Translations under genes and position numbers: made by a program
Assembly (NCBI GenBank): GCA_049363815.1
Contig: JBMQEM010000136.1
Span: 1 to 19,698 of the forward strand
Length of the DNA: 19,698 nucleotides
Origin: JADKIH01 sp049363815
GTDB lineage: Bacteria > Bacteroidota > Bacteroidia > AKYH767-A > 2013-40CM-41-45
Direction of reading: 5' to 3'
Part shown: positions 7,787 to 16,053 of the stretch, in pieces
How positions within the stretch are numbered: position 1 is the first letter of the stretch
Layout: every line of letters begins with the position of its first letter
Notes under the pieces: generated by a model
Seen by the model: only the letters and a program-made list of their open reading frames with translations
Database searches by the model: none
What the model was told of the DNA's origin: nothing

Positions 7787-9040
7787 TCAGGCTTTGGTTA
7801 AATTGAAAACGGAAATTTCCGGCAAGATACCAACTCTGCCCGGATATCCGAGAAATCCCAGTCCTCTGTTTACATATAATTTCTGATGCTCCTCTTCATA
7901 CAGATCTGCCCATTGTTTGTACATGTATTGCACCGGACTCCATTTAAAACCGGGAATTTCAATTCCGAACTGCATTCCATGCGTATGACCTGATAGCGTA
8001 AGATCAATGAATTTATAATCGTTTGTGATCTCAGTGTTCCAATGTGACGGATCATGCGACAACAAAATATTTACTCCCTGGATCTGATAATTTTCAGTAG
8101 CCTGTTTCATATCACCATAACGTGAGAAATTTTTCTTACCGGAATAATTTTCTACACCGATCAAGCCGATCTTTGCTCCGTTTTTCTCGAGATAAGTATG
8201 TTCGTTCAACAACAGGTTCCATCCTACTTCACCATGAAAAGCTTTCAGCTTATCCAGGTTCTCAATCTTACTGTGTATGTCAGGCCATTTGTAATAATCA
8301 CCATAATCATGATTACCTAAAACTGAAAAGACACCATGTGGAGCCTTTAAACGTTGAAAGATCTCTTTGAAAGGTAGCGCTTCAGTATGAAGATCGTTAA
8401 CAAGATCACCGGTAAAAAATATCACATCCGGTTTTTCTTCCATGATCAATTCGACAGCACGGGCTAAATGTTCGGTCGTATTAAAACTTCCTGTGTGAAG
8501 ATCAGAGATCTGAACCATCTTCAATCCTTCAAATTCTTCGGGAAGATATTTAAAAGCAATTTTCGTTCTATGGATCTTGTAATTGTATGCGCCTTTCAGC
8601 ATTCCATATATCAGAGAAAAGAATGGAATTGCTCCGACGATAAAACCTGTTTTCACCAGAAAATCCAGACGCGAGATGCGGAATGTATCGCTCACTTCCT
8701 TCGATGATGAAAATTTTATTGCAAGCCATCCGAAAACGTATCTGAAAAGACGAATGATATCGTCAATGAGCATGAATACGGTTATGAAAATTTTCGTCAG
8801 GTAAATAACGAAGATCATTGCAAATGTATAGACGCGCAAAGCTTTCGGCCAGGTGTGCCAGTCAATCCATTGTCCGAGGAAGAGAACAAAAATGGAGAGA
8901 GCTGATACTATCCAGTAGGACCAGATTACAATTCGTTGCGTTGAAAGACTTCTGCCCTGAATCAATAATTTTACTCCCTGAAAGACATAAAGATCGATCA
9001 GGAACAGAATAACTGCGACAATTAAAATACGAATAGACAT
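7787..9040 (-). CDS. Membrane-anchored calcineurin-like metallophosphoesterase (YkuE/YaeI type)
   Basis: This is a 417-residue protein. Its first 150 residues hold about four hydrophobic segments (near 4-20, 38-57, 70-100 and 128-147), and a calcineurin-like phosphoesterase domain follows. The dinuclear metal-site motifs are in order: DLH (180-182), GDLVND (211-216), GNHD (242-245), LLSHDP (326-331) and GHTHG (351-355). The tail NRGLGFLGYPGRVGILPEI is typical of the YkuE/YaeI group, whose best-studied members hydrolyse UDP-diacylglucosamine-like lipids or other phosphodiesters. The substrate here is unknown. The domain probably lies at a membrane face, possibly the periplasmic one. It is upstream of and nearly overlaps the SPOUT methyltransferase gene. 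A perfect 14-base palindrome lies 63 bases upstream of the start. Confidence 0.92.
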   Translation of the reverse strand: MSIRILIVAVILFLIDLYVFQGVKLLIQGRSLSTQRIVIWSYWIVSALSIFVLFLGQWIDWHTWPKALRVYTFAMIFVIYLTKIFITVFMLIDDIIRLFRYVFGWLAIKFSSSKEVSDTFRISRLDFLVKTGFIVGAIPFFSLIYGMLKGAYNYKIHRTKIAFKYLPEEFEGLKMVQISDLHTGSFNTTEHLARAVELIMEEKPDVIFFTGDLVNDLHTEALPFKEIFQRLKAPHGVFSVLGNHDYGDYYKWPDIHSKIENLDKLKAFHGEVGWNLLLNEHTYLEKNGAKIGLIGVENYSGKKNFSRYGDMKQATENYQIQGVNILLSHDPSHWNTEITNDYKFIDLTLSGHTHGMQFGIEIPGFKWSPVQYMYKQWADLYEEEHQKLYVNRGLGFLGYPGRVGILPEISVFNLTKA

Positions 9041-9102
9041 AAAAACGGATTGGATTTCTTACTTAGACGAAGACGGAATGAGGGGAATTAAATTGCATGG
9101 AA

Positions 9103-9116
9103 TGTGAAATTTCACA
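9103..9116. promoter_or_regulatory. 14-base perfect palindrome TGTGAAATTTCACA
   Basis: The palindrome is perfect and sits between pdxH and the metallophosphoesterase gene, 63-76 bases upstream of the latter's ATG. The half-sites TGTGA/TCACA resemble those of CRP/FNR-family regulators, but the spacer is four bases instead of six. It could be an operator or a short hairpin. No Bacteroidota promoter is evident beside it. Confidence 0.4.
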
Positions 9117-9148
9117 ATTCATAAAATTTCATTCACAACAAAGTAGCT

Positions 9149-9802
9149 TCACGGATTCAGTCTTTCAAGTTTCCACTTTCCGGATCTGGTCTTTGTGAAA
9201 AGCAACCGGTCATGTAATCTGCTTGGCCGGCCCTGCCAGAATTCGATTTCTAATGGTTTAACACGATAACCGCCCCAATGTTTTGGACGAGGTACATTTT
9301 GTCCTTCAAATTTTATTGTCAATTTCATAAAACGGTCTTCCAATTCCTTGCGACCAGACAAGACTTCGCTTTGATGAGAAGTCCATGCACCGATCTGACT
9401 TTCTCTTGGGCGGGATTTAAAATAAGCTTCGGAATTTTTCTCAGGAAGTTTTTCAATGACACCGCGAATTCTAACCTGTCGTTGAATTTCAGGCCAGAAA
9501 AAATTCAGCGCCACTTGTTTATTATCCTTCATCTCCCGTGCCTTCGCACTCTTATAATTTGTAAAGAAATTAAATCCGTTCTTATCCAGATCCCGCAGAA
9601 GGACAATACGAGAATCTACTTTTCCTTTTTTGTCAGAAGTAGAAAGTGTCATCGCAGTTGGTTCATTCACTTTAGCATCCAGAGCATTTTGCATCCAGAC
9701 ATTAAACTGCTTAAAGGGATCCTTTTTTACCTGCTTTTCATCGAAGGTATTTTGATTAAAATCGACCCGGATACTGAAGATTTCTTTTTGGAGTTTTTTC
9801 AT
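9149..9802 (-). CDS. pdxH: Pyridoxamine/pyridoxine 5'-phosphate oxidase
   Basis: This FMN enzyme oxidises pyridoxamine or pyridoxine 5'-phosphate to pyridoxal 5'-phosphate, the cofactor used for example by the aminotransferase at 1318. From ATG 9802 it has 217 residues, the normal size. Family features are DPFKQFNVWMQNAL, SRIVLLRDLDKNGFNFFTNY, KAREMKDNKQVALNFFW, the QVRIRG strand and the PdxH C-terminal signature LEIEFWQGRPSRLHDR, with a final RLNP. An in-frame ATG at 9820 would add six residues (MFVLPF). I prefer 9802 because homologues begin with a similar M-x-x-L-x-x-EI and because a possible promoter box lies just before 9820. The gene is on the minus strand, upstream of the metallophosphoesterase gene with a gap of about 110 bases. 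Confidence 0.94.
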   Translation of the reverse strand: MKKLQKEIFSIRVDFNQNTFDEKQVKKDPFKQFNVWMQNALDAKVNEPTAMTLSTSDKKGKVDSRIVLLRDLDKNGFNFFTNYKSAKAREMKDNKQVALNFFWPEIQRQVRIRGVIEKLPEKNSEAYFKSRPRESQIGAWTSHQSEVLSGRKELEDRFMKLTIKFEGQNVPRPKHWGGYRVKPLEIEFWQGRPSRLHDRLLFTKTRSGKWKLERLNP

Positions 9803-9822
9803 AAATGGAAGCACAAACATCG

Positions 9823-9850
9823 TAAAAATAAGGGGAGATTAGATGACCAA
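9823..9850 (-). promoter_or_regulatory. Possible pdxH promoter
   Basis: On the minus strand TTG (9850-9848) is followed after 17 bases by TATTTTTA (9830-9823), close to the TTG / TAnnTTTG pattern but with A for the last G. Transcription would begin at about 9816-9818, which fits a start codon at 9802. The rest of the 9821-10092 intergenic stretch contains no gene that I can support. Confidence 0.35.
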
Positions 9851-10092
9851 TTACCTGAATATTGACTAAAAACGTCATTTTAAATATTCCAAGGTCACTT
9901 TTGCCCGAAAATTGCACTTTTTCACTTTGTCAGATAGTGAAAGGAATACTGAGTTTTAAAAAATAGCCTGTAAGTTTTACTCTGAAACTGCCAGAACACC
10001 GTAAGTTAAATATGGTAAAATAGAACATATTCTGCTTGTTGACATGAACAGAATTGAATCAACACTTCAAACCTCTTTAATTTAAAAATTGC

Positions 10093-10662
10093 ATGAGAAA
10101 GAAAATCGTACATCTTGATCCTGAGGTCGGCAGAATATTAATCTCGGAGCCCTTTTTACTGGATTCCTATTTTAAAAGGGCAGTGATACTTTTAGGTGAG
10201 CACAGTGAAGAAGGAACGGTAGGATTTATCCTGAATAAGCCCACAGACCTTCAATTGAATGATGCATTAGAAGACTTTCCGCCATTTGACGCGCCTCTCT
10301 ATTTTGGTGGGCCGGTACAGACGGACACCATACACTTTTTGCACACTTTGGGTCAGAAACTGGAAGGCAGTAAAGAAATATTACCCGGAATTTTCTGGGG
10401 TGGAGATCTGGAGACCTTAAAACTTCTGATCGATACTCATCAGGTAACAAAGAATGACATCCGTTTTTTTGCCGGCTACAGTGGCTGGGAGCCACAACAA
10501 TTAACAGAAGAACTGAAAGGTCATACCTGGTTGATTTCAAATTGTAAAAAAGATTTTGCTTTCTCTGAACATCCTGAGGAATTATGGGGCGAAGTATTGA
10601 AAACCATGGGAAGTCAGTATGCTATTCTTGCCAATTTCCCTGATGATCCAAGTCTGAATTAA
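10093..10662 (+). CDS. YqgE/AlgH family protein (UPF0301)
   Basis: This is a 189-residue protein of the YqgE/AlgH family, which is widespread but has no firmly established biochemical role; in Pseudomonas AlgH was linked to alginate regulation. Diagnostic stretches are GRILISEPFLLDSYFKRAVI (13-32), GFILNKP (44-50), YFGGPVQTD (70-78), WGGD (102-105) and FFAGYSGWEPQQL (125-137). The length matches the family. It is probably a soluble cytoplasmic protein. It appears monocistronic, with about 270 bases upstream and an intrinsic terminator 40 bases after the stop. I see no obvious functional partner next to it. Confidence 0.95.
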   Translation: MRKKIVHLDPEVGRILISEPFLLDSYFKRAVILLGEHSEEGTVGFILNKPTDLQLNDALEDFPPFDAPLYFGGPVQTDTIHFLHTLGQKLEGSKEILPGIFWGGDLETLKLLIDTHQVTKNDIRFFAGYSGWEPQQLTEELKGHTWLISNCKKDFAFSEHPEELWGEVLKTMGSQYAILANFPDDPSLN

Positions 10663-10701
10663 GACAAAATAAGATAATAATTAACGTTTGTTTATGACAA
10701 G

Positions 10702-10731
10702 GGCCTTTCTTCTGAGAGGCCTTTTTTATTT
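10702..10731 (+). terminator. Intrinsic terminator after yqgE/algH
   Basis: An eight-base stem GGCCTTTC / GAGAGGCC (one G-T pair) with a TTCT loop is followed by TTTTTTATTTT. This is a clear rho-independent terminator. Its T-tract runs into the upstream box of the next gene's promoter. Confidence 0.85.
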
Positions 10732-10760
10732 TCGTAAATCCCATAACAATTTTAACTTTG
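10731..10760 (+). promoter_or_regulatory. Bacteroidota-type promoter of the large metalloprotease gene
   Basis: TAACTTTG at 10753-10760 (followed by CA) is a perfect TAnnTTTG -7 element. An approximate upstream box TTCG (10731-10734) lies 18 bases earlier, overlapping the T-tract of the preceding terminator. The predicted transcript begins near 10767, downstream of the ORF opening at 10688, so the start at ATG 10811 is favoured. Confidence 0.65.
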
Positions 10761-10810
10761 CAGGCAATCTAAACACTACTCTCCCAGGTAGTTTAACCCT
10801 AACTGATCAA

Positions 10811-13800
10811 ATGATTAAATCTTACTTAAAATCTCTATTTTTTCTATTACTTCTAACTTCTTCAAACTTGACCAAGGGTGGCGAAATTGCCAACCTGATC
10901 AATCGGATTTCAGGAGAAAATTCATTTGTATGGCCCGACAGGAAGATCTTTTCTGAATTGCCAGCAAATGTCCGGGAAGTTAGTCAATCGGTCTTGTCTT
11001 ATCACCTACTCCAACCCAATTCAGACGAATTCAAAAAAATTATCAAAAGTAAACCTGCTACACTTCGTCTGACTTTTCCTGACCCGAATTCCGGAGGATA
11101 TATCATCGTGCTTCTTTCTGCCAAAGATATCTACTCGTCCGATTTTAAAATTATGACCAGTGATAATTCTAAGATACCGTATCTGGATAAAATGAATTAT
11201 CAAGGGATAGTTGAAGGTAAAAATAATTCATTTGCTGCAGTATCAATTTATGAAAATGAAATAATGGGACTGATCTGTGATGAGAGAGGGAATTTCAACA
11301 TAGGCAAATTGAAGAATGACCAGCAAAATATTCACATCATTTATAATGAGAAAGATCTTACAAAAGTAAATCCATTTGTATGCAGTACAAGTGATGATTT
11401 CAAAACTGTAAAAAATTCTCAGAGAAACAGCAACAGTACTTCATCTTCAAATTCAGTAAACTGTCTTAATCTTTATTGGGAAACAGATCAGGATATTTTT
11501 GTTGACAAAGGATCAACCTTAGCTGTTAATTCATACATCAATGGTCTTTTCAACCAGATCAATGCATTGTATGCAAATGATGGAATTACAATTAACCTGC
11601 AATCATTGTTTGTCTGGACAACATCAGATCCATATTCAGGTCCAACCTCAGGGAATTACCTGACCCAATTTGGCAATAACCGGACATCTTTCACAGGCGA
11701 TCTGGCTCACCTTATAGGATATGATGGCGGCGGTGGTGTTGCCTGGCTGGATGTATTGTGTGATGGTTCTACCAATTACAGAATGGGCTATAGTGGAATT
11801 GATGCTACTTACAATAATATCCCTACTTATTCCTGGTCCGTTGAAGTGATCTCTCATGAACAAGGCCACAATATGGCATCTGAACATACACATGACTGCG
11901 TCTGGAATGGAAACAATACAGCTATTGATGGTTGTGGTCCTGCATCCGGTTATGCTTCTGATCCGGGTGGATGTGCTCAGGGTCCTATTCCTGCAAAAGG
12001 CACGATCATGAGTTACTGTCATCTTTCAGGCGGAAACGGAATTAATCTCGCACTGGGTTTTGGTGCACAACCTCTGGCTCTCATCCTAAGCAGAATAAAT
12101 TCTGCTTCGTGTCTTAGTCCTTGCAGCGCACCCGGAATTGCAAATGATGAGCCTTGTGATGCGACGGTTTTAACAACAGGATCAACTTGCTCACAGGTGA
12201 CAGGAAATAATACTGCGGCAACAAATTCAACGGTACCGACTGCAGGTTGTGATGGAACACCTGATGGTGATGTCTGGTTCACAACTACTGTTCCCGCTTC
12301 CGGAAAATTGCATATCAATACATTCGCAGATGATCTGACAGATATGGGTATGGCTGTATATACAGGTACATGTTCATCGCTGACACTTTTCAATTGCTAC
12401 ACAGGAGGAAATGCAACAACAAGTACGATGCCTTATGCCCAGATCAATTCCGGACTAACACCGGGAGCGACTGTGTGGATCAGGTTATGGGATGTAGGCA
12501 ATGATGAAAGCGGTGCTTTTTCAATCTGCGCTGTTGATCCATGCACTCTTTCAACAACTATCACCGGACCATCAACTGCATGTAGCGCGAGTAACCCACA
12601 GCTTTGTTCAAGTGCTTCAACAACTTACTTGTGGTCGACCAGTGCAACCACACAATGTATTAATCCATCGGTTTCCGGAACATATACGGTTACGATCACA
12701 GATGCAAACGGATGTACGGCGTCTGATTCACATGCTATCACTGTCAATACAAATCCAACGGTATCCGTGACCGGCCCAACAAGCGCATGTCTGAATACTT
12801 CACCACAATTGTGCAGCAATACTGCCTTCTCATCTTATTCCTGGTCAAATGGTGCAACTACTCAATGTATCAATCCGACAACTACAGGTAGTTATACAGT
12901 TACAGTTACTGCTGCTAACAGTTGTACAGCGAGTGCATCGAAAACAATCACTGTATTTCCAAACTTTACACCTAACGTAACAGGAGATGATTCTTCATGT
13001 ACATCTTCACCCGGACAGTTATGTTCTAGTGCAGGAAGTTCTTATAGCTGGTCGAGTGGACAAACAACACAATGTATCAATCCATCGTCAAGTGGAAATT
13101 ATGTTGTAACAGTAACCAATGCAAACGGCTGTACAGCTACTGCTTCAAAAACAACACTAGTCTATACTAATCCTACTGCCCTTATCACAGGGCCAACCTC
13201 AGGATGTACTGGAAGTAACGTACAGATCTGTGCAAATGCCGGATCGTTTACTTATGCATGGTCGAATGCTTCTACGACTTCATGTATTAACCTCACGAAT
13301 ACAGGAACATTTTCGGTAACGATCACAGATACCCATGGATGTACATCATCTGATTCGCATACCGTAACTTTTGGCAGCAGTATTTCTGTCAGCATTTCAG
13401 GACCTGCAAATATTTGTTCAGGAAGCGGAACGCAGATATGTGCTGATGCCGGATTTACTTCCTATGCATGGTCAAATGGTGCGACTACACAATGCATCAC
13501 ACCATCGACTACAGGAACATATTCAGTAACGGTTTCTGATGCCGGTGGATGCACTGCAACAAATTCGAAAAGTGTTACTGTAAATACACCTTCGTCTATG
13601 TCGATTACCGGACCAACTTCCGGATGTGCAAATTCATTTCCGCAATTGTGTGCTGCAGGAGGATTCTCAAGCTATGCATGGTCAAGTTCAGAGACGACAC
13701 AGTGTATAGCACCACTTAATTCAGGAACTTATACGGTTACCGGAACAGATGCAAACGGCTGTACATCTTCTTCCTCACAATCATTAACTATTTTGCCGAA

Positions 13801-15748
13801 TCCTGTTGTATCAATTACCGGTTCATCTATTACGTGTCCGGGAGTAACAACACAATTGTGTGCTGTTACATCGGGTGGAACATATTTATGGTCGAATGGT
13901 GGTCTGGCATCTTGCATAAATGTTGTTGATAGCGGAAGTTATTTCGTTACAATTACCGGAGTAAATGGATGTACAAGCAGTGCTGCACATGTGCTTGCAA
14001 ATTATGCTGTACCGTCGCCAACGATAACAGGTCCGAGCAATGCTTGCTTTGGAAGTACAGTTCAGTTGTGCGCTCCTTCTGGCATGACAGCCTACTCCTG
14101 GTCAGATGGTTCAACGACACAATGTATCAATGCAACAACAAGCGGAACTTATACGGCTACGGTAACAGATGCTAATGGATGTACTTCATCTGCATCACAT
14201 GTATTGACAATAGGTTCAAACCTGAATCTTTCAATTACCGGTCCGGCAGGAGTCTGTCCCGGACAATCGGTTCAATTATGTGCATCAGCAATTGGAACAA
14301 CACTGTGGTCTACCGGTGCAACAACACAGTGTATCTCACCTACTACATCAGGAACATATACAGTTACAGTAACTGATGTTGATGGTTGCACAGGAAGTGC
14401 ATCAAGAACATTCACGGCATATCCGAATTTTTCAGGGGCGATCACCGGACCAACGACAGCGTGCTTCAACAGTAATCCGCAGTTATGTGCTCCGAATGGA
14501 GTCAATTATCAGTATGTCTGGTCTACCGGAGATTCTACACGTTGCATAAATGCAACTGCAAGCGGGATCTATAATGTGGTTGTAACAAATCAAAACGGAT
14601 GTACAGCAACAGGTTCAAAAGGTCTGACCATTTTCTCACAACTGAATGCAACTATTTCAGGTCCTAATTCATTATGTACAGGAGCTGTCGGACAATTATG
14701 CGCTCCAACGGGAAGTTCATTATATGCTTGGTCTACCGGTAGCACTAGCCGGTGTATCAATGTGAATTCAACCGGAAATTATACCGTTACGATCACCGAT
14801 GGAAACGGATGTACAGCAAGCAGTTCTCTCCCTGTAACATTTTCTTCAAGTATCACAACTGTTATTTCAGGATCACATACGCCATGTCCCGGCGAACCGC
14901 TTCAACTTTGTGTACCTGCAGGCTATACGGATTATGCCTGGAATACCGGTGCAACGACAGAATGTATTACAGTGAATTCAAATGGAAATTATTCCGTTAC
15001 GATTCATGATGCTGTAGGTTGTGTTGGTAATGACACTCACAATGTCGTATTCAACAGTTTGCCTCCTGTTTTGATAGCTGGACAAACAGACCTTTGCGAA
15101 GGAGCGATTGGGATCTTGTGTGCAACTTCCGGTTATACAACCTACTTATGGAGTGACAGTACCGATGAATCCTGTATAACAGTCGACACATCCGGAACCT
15201 ATAGTGTTTTCATTACTGATTCCTTAGGATGTTCAAATGAAACATCAGTTGTGGTAAATCTCACGAACATCAATCCTGTAATTACCTATTCACAACCTGA
15301 TCTTATTGCAACACCTACTGGACTGCAATATTTGTATGAATGGACTTACAATGGAGCACCATTTAGTGGAACAACCAATATTGTGACTCCGGATCATACC
15401 GGATTTTATACAGTGATAATAACGGATCAGATTTCGGGTTGTATTGATTCGATCTCTTACTATCATTTCATGGTTGGAACCAATGACCTATTCAACACAC
15501 AACAGATCCGTATTTATCCAAATCCGGTTTCGAATGAGATGCTGAATATTGCATTTGAATTTGCCGGAACTGAAAAGATCTCCTTACAATTGACAGATGC
15601 GTTAGGTCAGATCCTTTCACAGGAAGTTTTTACAAAATCGGGAATTCTTACTAAGCAAATTCGGATTTCAAATCTTGCCGCCGGCATTTATCTTGTGAAT
15701 ATCAAAGGTGCAAATTGGACGAAGACCTGGAAGGTAGTTAAGGAATAA
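10811..15748 (+). CDS. Secreted M12B-like metalloprotease with 13 four-Cys Ig-like repeats and T9SS sorting domain
   Basis: This is a predicted 1645-residue secreted protein. From ATG 10811 it has a signal peptide (MIKSYLKSLFFLLLLTSS), a propeptide-like N-terminal region (to about 210) and a metzincin domain with HEQGHNMASEH (349-359) as zinc site and GTIMSY with Met400 as Met-turn. A beta-sandwich PPC-like segment (about 437-578) follows. Next come thirteen tandem Ig-like repeats of about 70 residues (582-1488), one degenerate repeat, and a type A T9SS C-terminal domain starting QIRIYPNPVSNE (about 1564-1645). Each of the thirteen repeats has the pattern C..QLC..W..QCI..SG.Y.VT..GC, giving 52 cysteines. 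The expected role is a surface or released protease, with the repeats as stalk or binding modules. The family motif normally has Gly where Ala356 stands. The frame is open back to 10688, but the promoter and signal peptide favour 10811. The substrate is unknown. Confidence 0.92.
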   Translation: MIKSYLKSLFFLLLLTSSNLTKGGEIANLINRISGENSFVWPDRKIFSELPANVREVSQSVLSYHLLQPNSDEFKKIIKSKPATLRLTFPDPNSGGYIIVLLSAKDIYSSDFKIMTSDNSKIPYLDKMNYQGIVEGKNNSFAAVSIYENEIMGLICDERGNFNIGKLKNDQQNIHIIYNEKDLTKVNPFVCSTSDDFKTVKNSQRNSNSTSSSNSVNCLNLYWETDQDIFVDKGSTLAVNSYINGLFNQINALYANDGITINLQSLFVWTTSDPYSGPTSGNYLTQFGNNRTSFTGDLAHLIGYDGGGGVAWLDVLCDGSTNYRMGYSGIDATYNNIPTYSWSVEVISHEQGHNMASEHTHDCVWNGNNTAIDGCGPASGYASDPGGCAQGPIPAKGTIMSYCHLSGGNGINLALGFGAQPLALILSRINSASCLSPCSAPGIANDEPCDATVLTTGSTCSQVTGNNTAATNSTVPTAGCDGTPDGDVWFTTTVPASGKLHINTFADDLTDMGMAVYTGTCSSLTLFNCYTGGNATTSTMPYAQINSGLTPGATVWIRLWDVGNDESGAFSICAVDPCTLSTTITGPSTACSASNPQLCSSASTTYLWSTSATTQCINPSVSGTYTVTITDANGCTASDSHAITVNTNPTVSVTGPTSACLNTSPQLCSNTAFSSYSWSNGATTQCINPTTTGSYTVTVTAANSCTASASKTITVFPNFTPNVTGDDSSCTSSPGQLCSSAGSSYSWSSGQTTQCINPSSSGNYVVTVTNANGCTATASKTTLVYTNPTALITGPTSGCTGSNVQICANAGSFTYAWSNASTTSCINLTNTGTFSVTITDTHGCTSSDSHTVTFGSSISVSISGPANICSGSGTQICADAGFTSYAWSNGATTQCITPSTTGTYSVTVSDAGGCTATNSKSVTVNTPSSMSITGPTSGCANSFPQLCAAGGFSSYAWSSSETTQCIAPLNSGTYTVTGTDANGCTSSSSQSLTILPNPVVSITGSSITCPGVTTQLCAVTSGGTYLWSNGGLASCINVVDSGSYFVTITGVNGCTSSAAHVLANYAVPSPTITGPSNACFGSTVQLCAPSGMTAYSWSDGSTTQCINATTSGTYTATVTDANGCTSSASHVLTIGSNLNLSITGPAGVCPGQSVQLCASAIGTTLWSTGATTQCISPTTSGTYTVTVTDVDGCTGSASRTFTAYPNFSGAITGPTTACFNSNPQLCAPNGVNYQYVWSTGDSTRCINATASGIYNVVVTNQNGCTATGSKGLTIFSQLNATISGPNSLCTGAVGQLCAPTGSSLYAWSTGSTSRCINVNSTGNYTVTITDGNGCTASSSLPVTFSSSITTVISGSHTPCPGEPLQLCVPAGYTDYAWNTGATTECITVNSNGNYSVTIHDAVGCVGNDTHNVVFNSLPPVLIAGQTDLCEGAIGILCATSGYTTYLWSDSTDESCITVDTSGTYSVFITDSLGCSNETSVVVNLTNINPVITYSQPDLIATPTGLQYLYEWTYNGAPFSGTTNIVTPDHTGFYTVIITDQISGCIDSISYYHFMVGTNDLFNTQQIRIYPNPVSNEMLNIAFEFAGTEKISLQLTDALGQILSQEVFTKSGILTKQIRISNLAAGIYLVNIKGANWTKTWKVVKE
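12554..15274 (+). repeat. Thirteen tandem Ig-like coding repeats of about 210 bases
   Basis: The repeats are read at protein level, in phase, each about 69-71 codons long. They begin (I/V)(T/S)GP...C and end GCT(A/S)(S/T)...; copies are clearly diverged rather than identical. A fourteenth copy just downstream (15275 to about 15490) keeps only the last cysteine of the four. The repeats belong to the Bacteroidota extracellular Ig-like class (SprB/PKD-like neighbours of T9SS domains). Confidence 0.9.
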
Positions 15749-15832
15749 AATAAAAAGTGACAAATCAGACAACGTAGAATAGGTCAATCTATGATCTGAT
15801 TTTCAATTTCTGAATATTACAAATAAGCGATG

Positions 15833-15878
15833 GACAGCGATAAAAATGCACAGGTGTTTTTATCGCTGTCTGCTTTTG
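15833..15878 (+). terminator. Perfect 14-base-pair hairpin after the metalloprotease gene
   Basis: GACAGCGATAAAAA (15833-15846) pairs perfectly with TTTTTATCGCTGTC (15857-15870) around a 10-base loop, followed by TGCTTTTG. It lies 85 bases after the stop and is a likely transcription terminator, although the following T-tract is short; the A/T run is inside the stem. The rest of 15749-16053 shows no gene. A weak TAACGTTGC at 15972 and three TTGAC words at 15999, 16026 and 16047 may contain the next gene's promoter, but none fits the consensus well. Confidence 0.6.
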
Positions 15879-16053
15879 TGGCATTGCCTTTATTTTTATC
15901 TGAATTTTTATATTTTGATCCATTTTGAACCAATTATCATCGAAAAGTAAATATCATAACTAACACATTCTTAACGTTGCCATCATCTTCACTTAAACTT
16001 GACTCGTATGGAAATTGGTTTTAAATTGACCACCCATAATGAAAATTTGACCC

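Noticed and set aside
10044..10085. Thirteen-codon plus-strand ORF ending just before yqgE (possible leader peptide)
   Set aside because: It is short enough to arise by chance, shows no run of one amino acid, and no attenuator hairpin is evident.
10688..10810. Extra 41-residue N-terminus of the metalloprotease ORF
   Set aside because: It spans the terminator and promoter; the signal peptide begins at ATG 10811.
11648..12393. Two minus-strand ORFs of 124 residues under the metalloprotease domain
   Set aside because: The plus strand encodes the conserved metzincin and beta-sandwich domains; the antisense frames show no recognisable features.
12554..15274. CRISPR-like or noncoding tandem repeat interpretation of the repeated region
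   Set aside because: The period of about 210 bases is in frame, and the conservation is at protein level with diverged DNA; this is a coding repeat.
15762..15802. Inverted words AAATCAGA / TCTGATTT after the metalloprotease gene
   Set aside because: The eight-base arms have a loop of about 25 bases, much weaker than the 14-base hairpin just downstream.
15999..16051. Three TTGAC words upstream of the CotH gene
   Set aside because: Their spacing is irregular (27 and 21 bases) and no TAnnTTTG element fits, so a promoter or operator cannot be supported.
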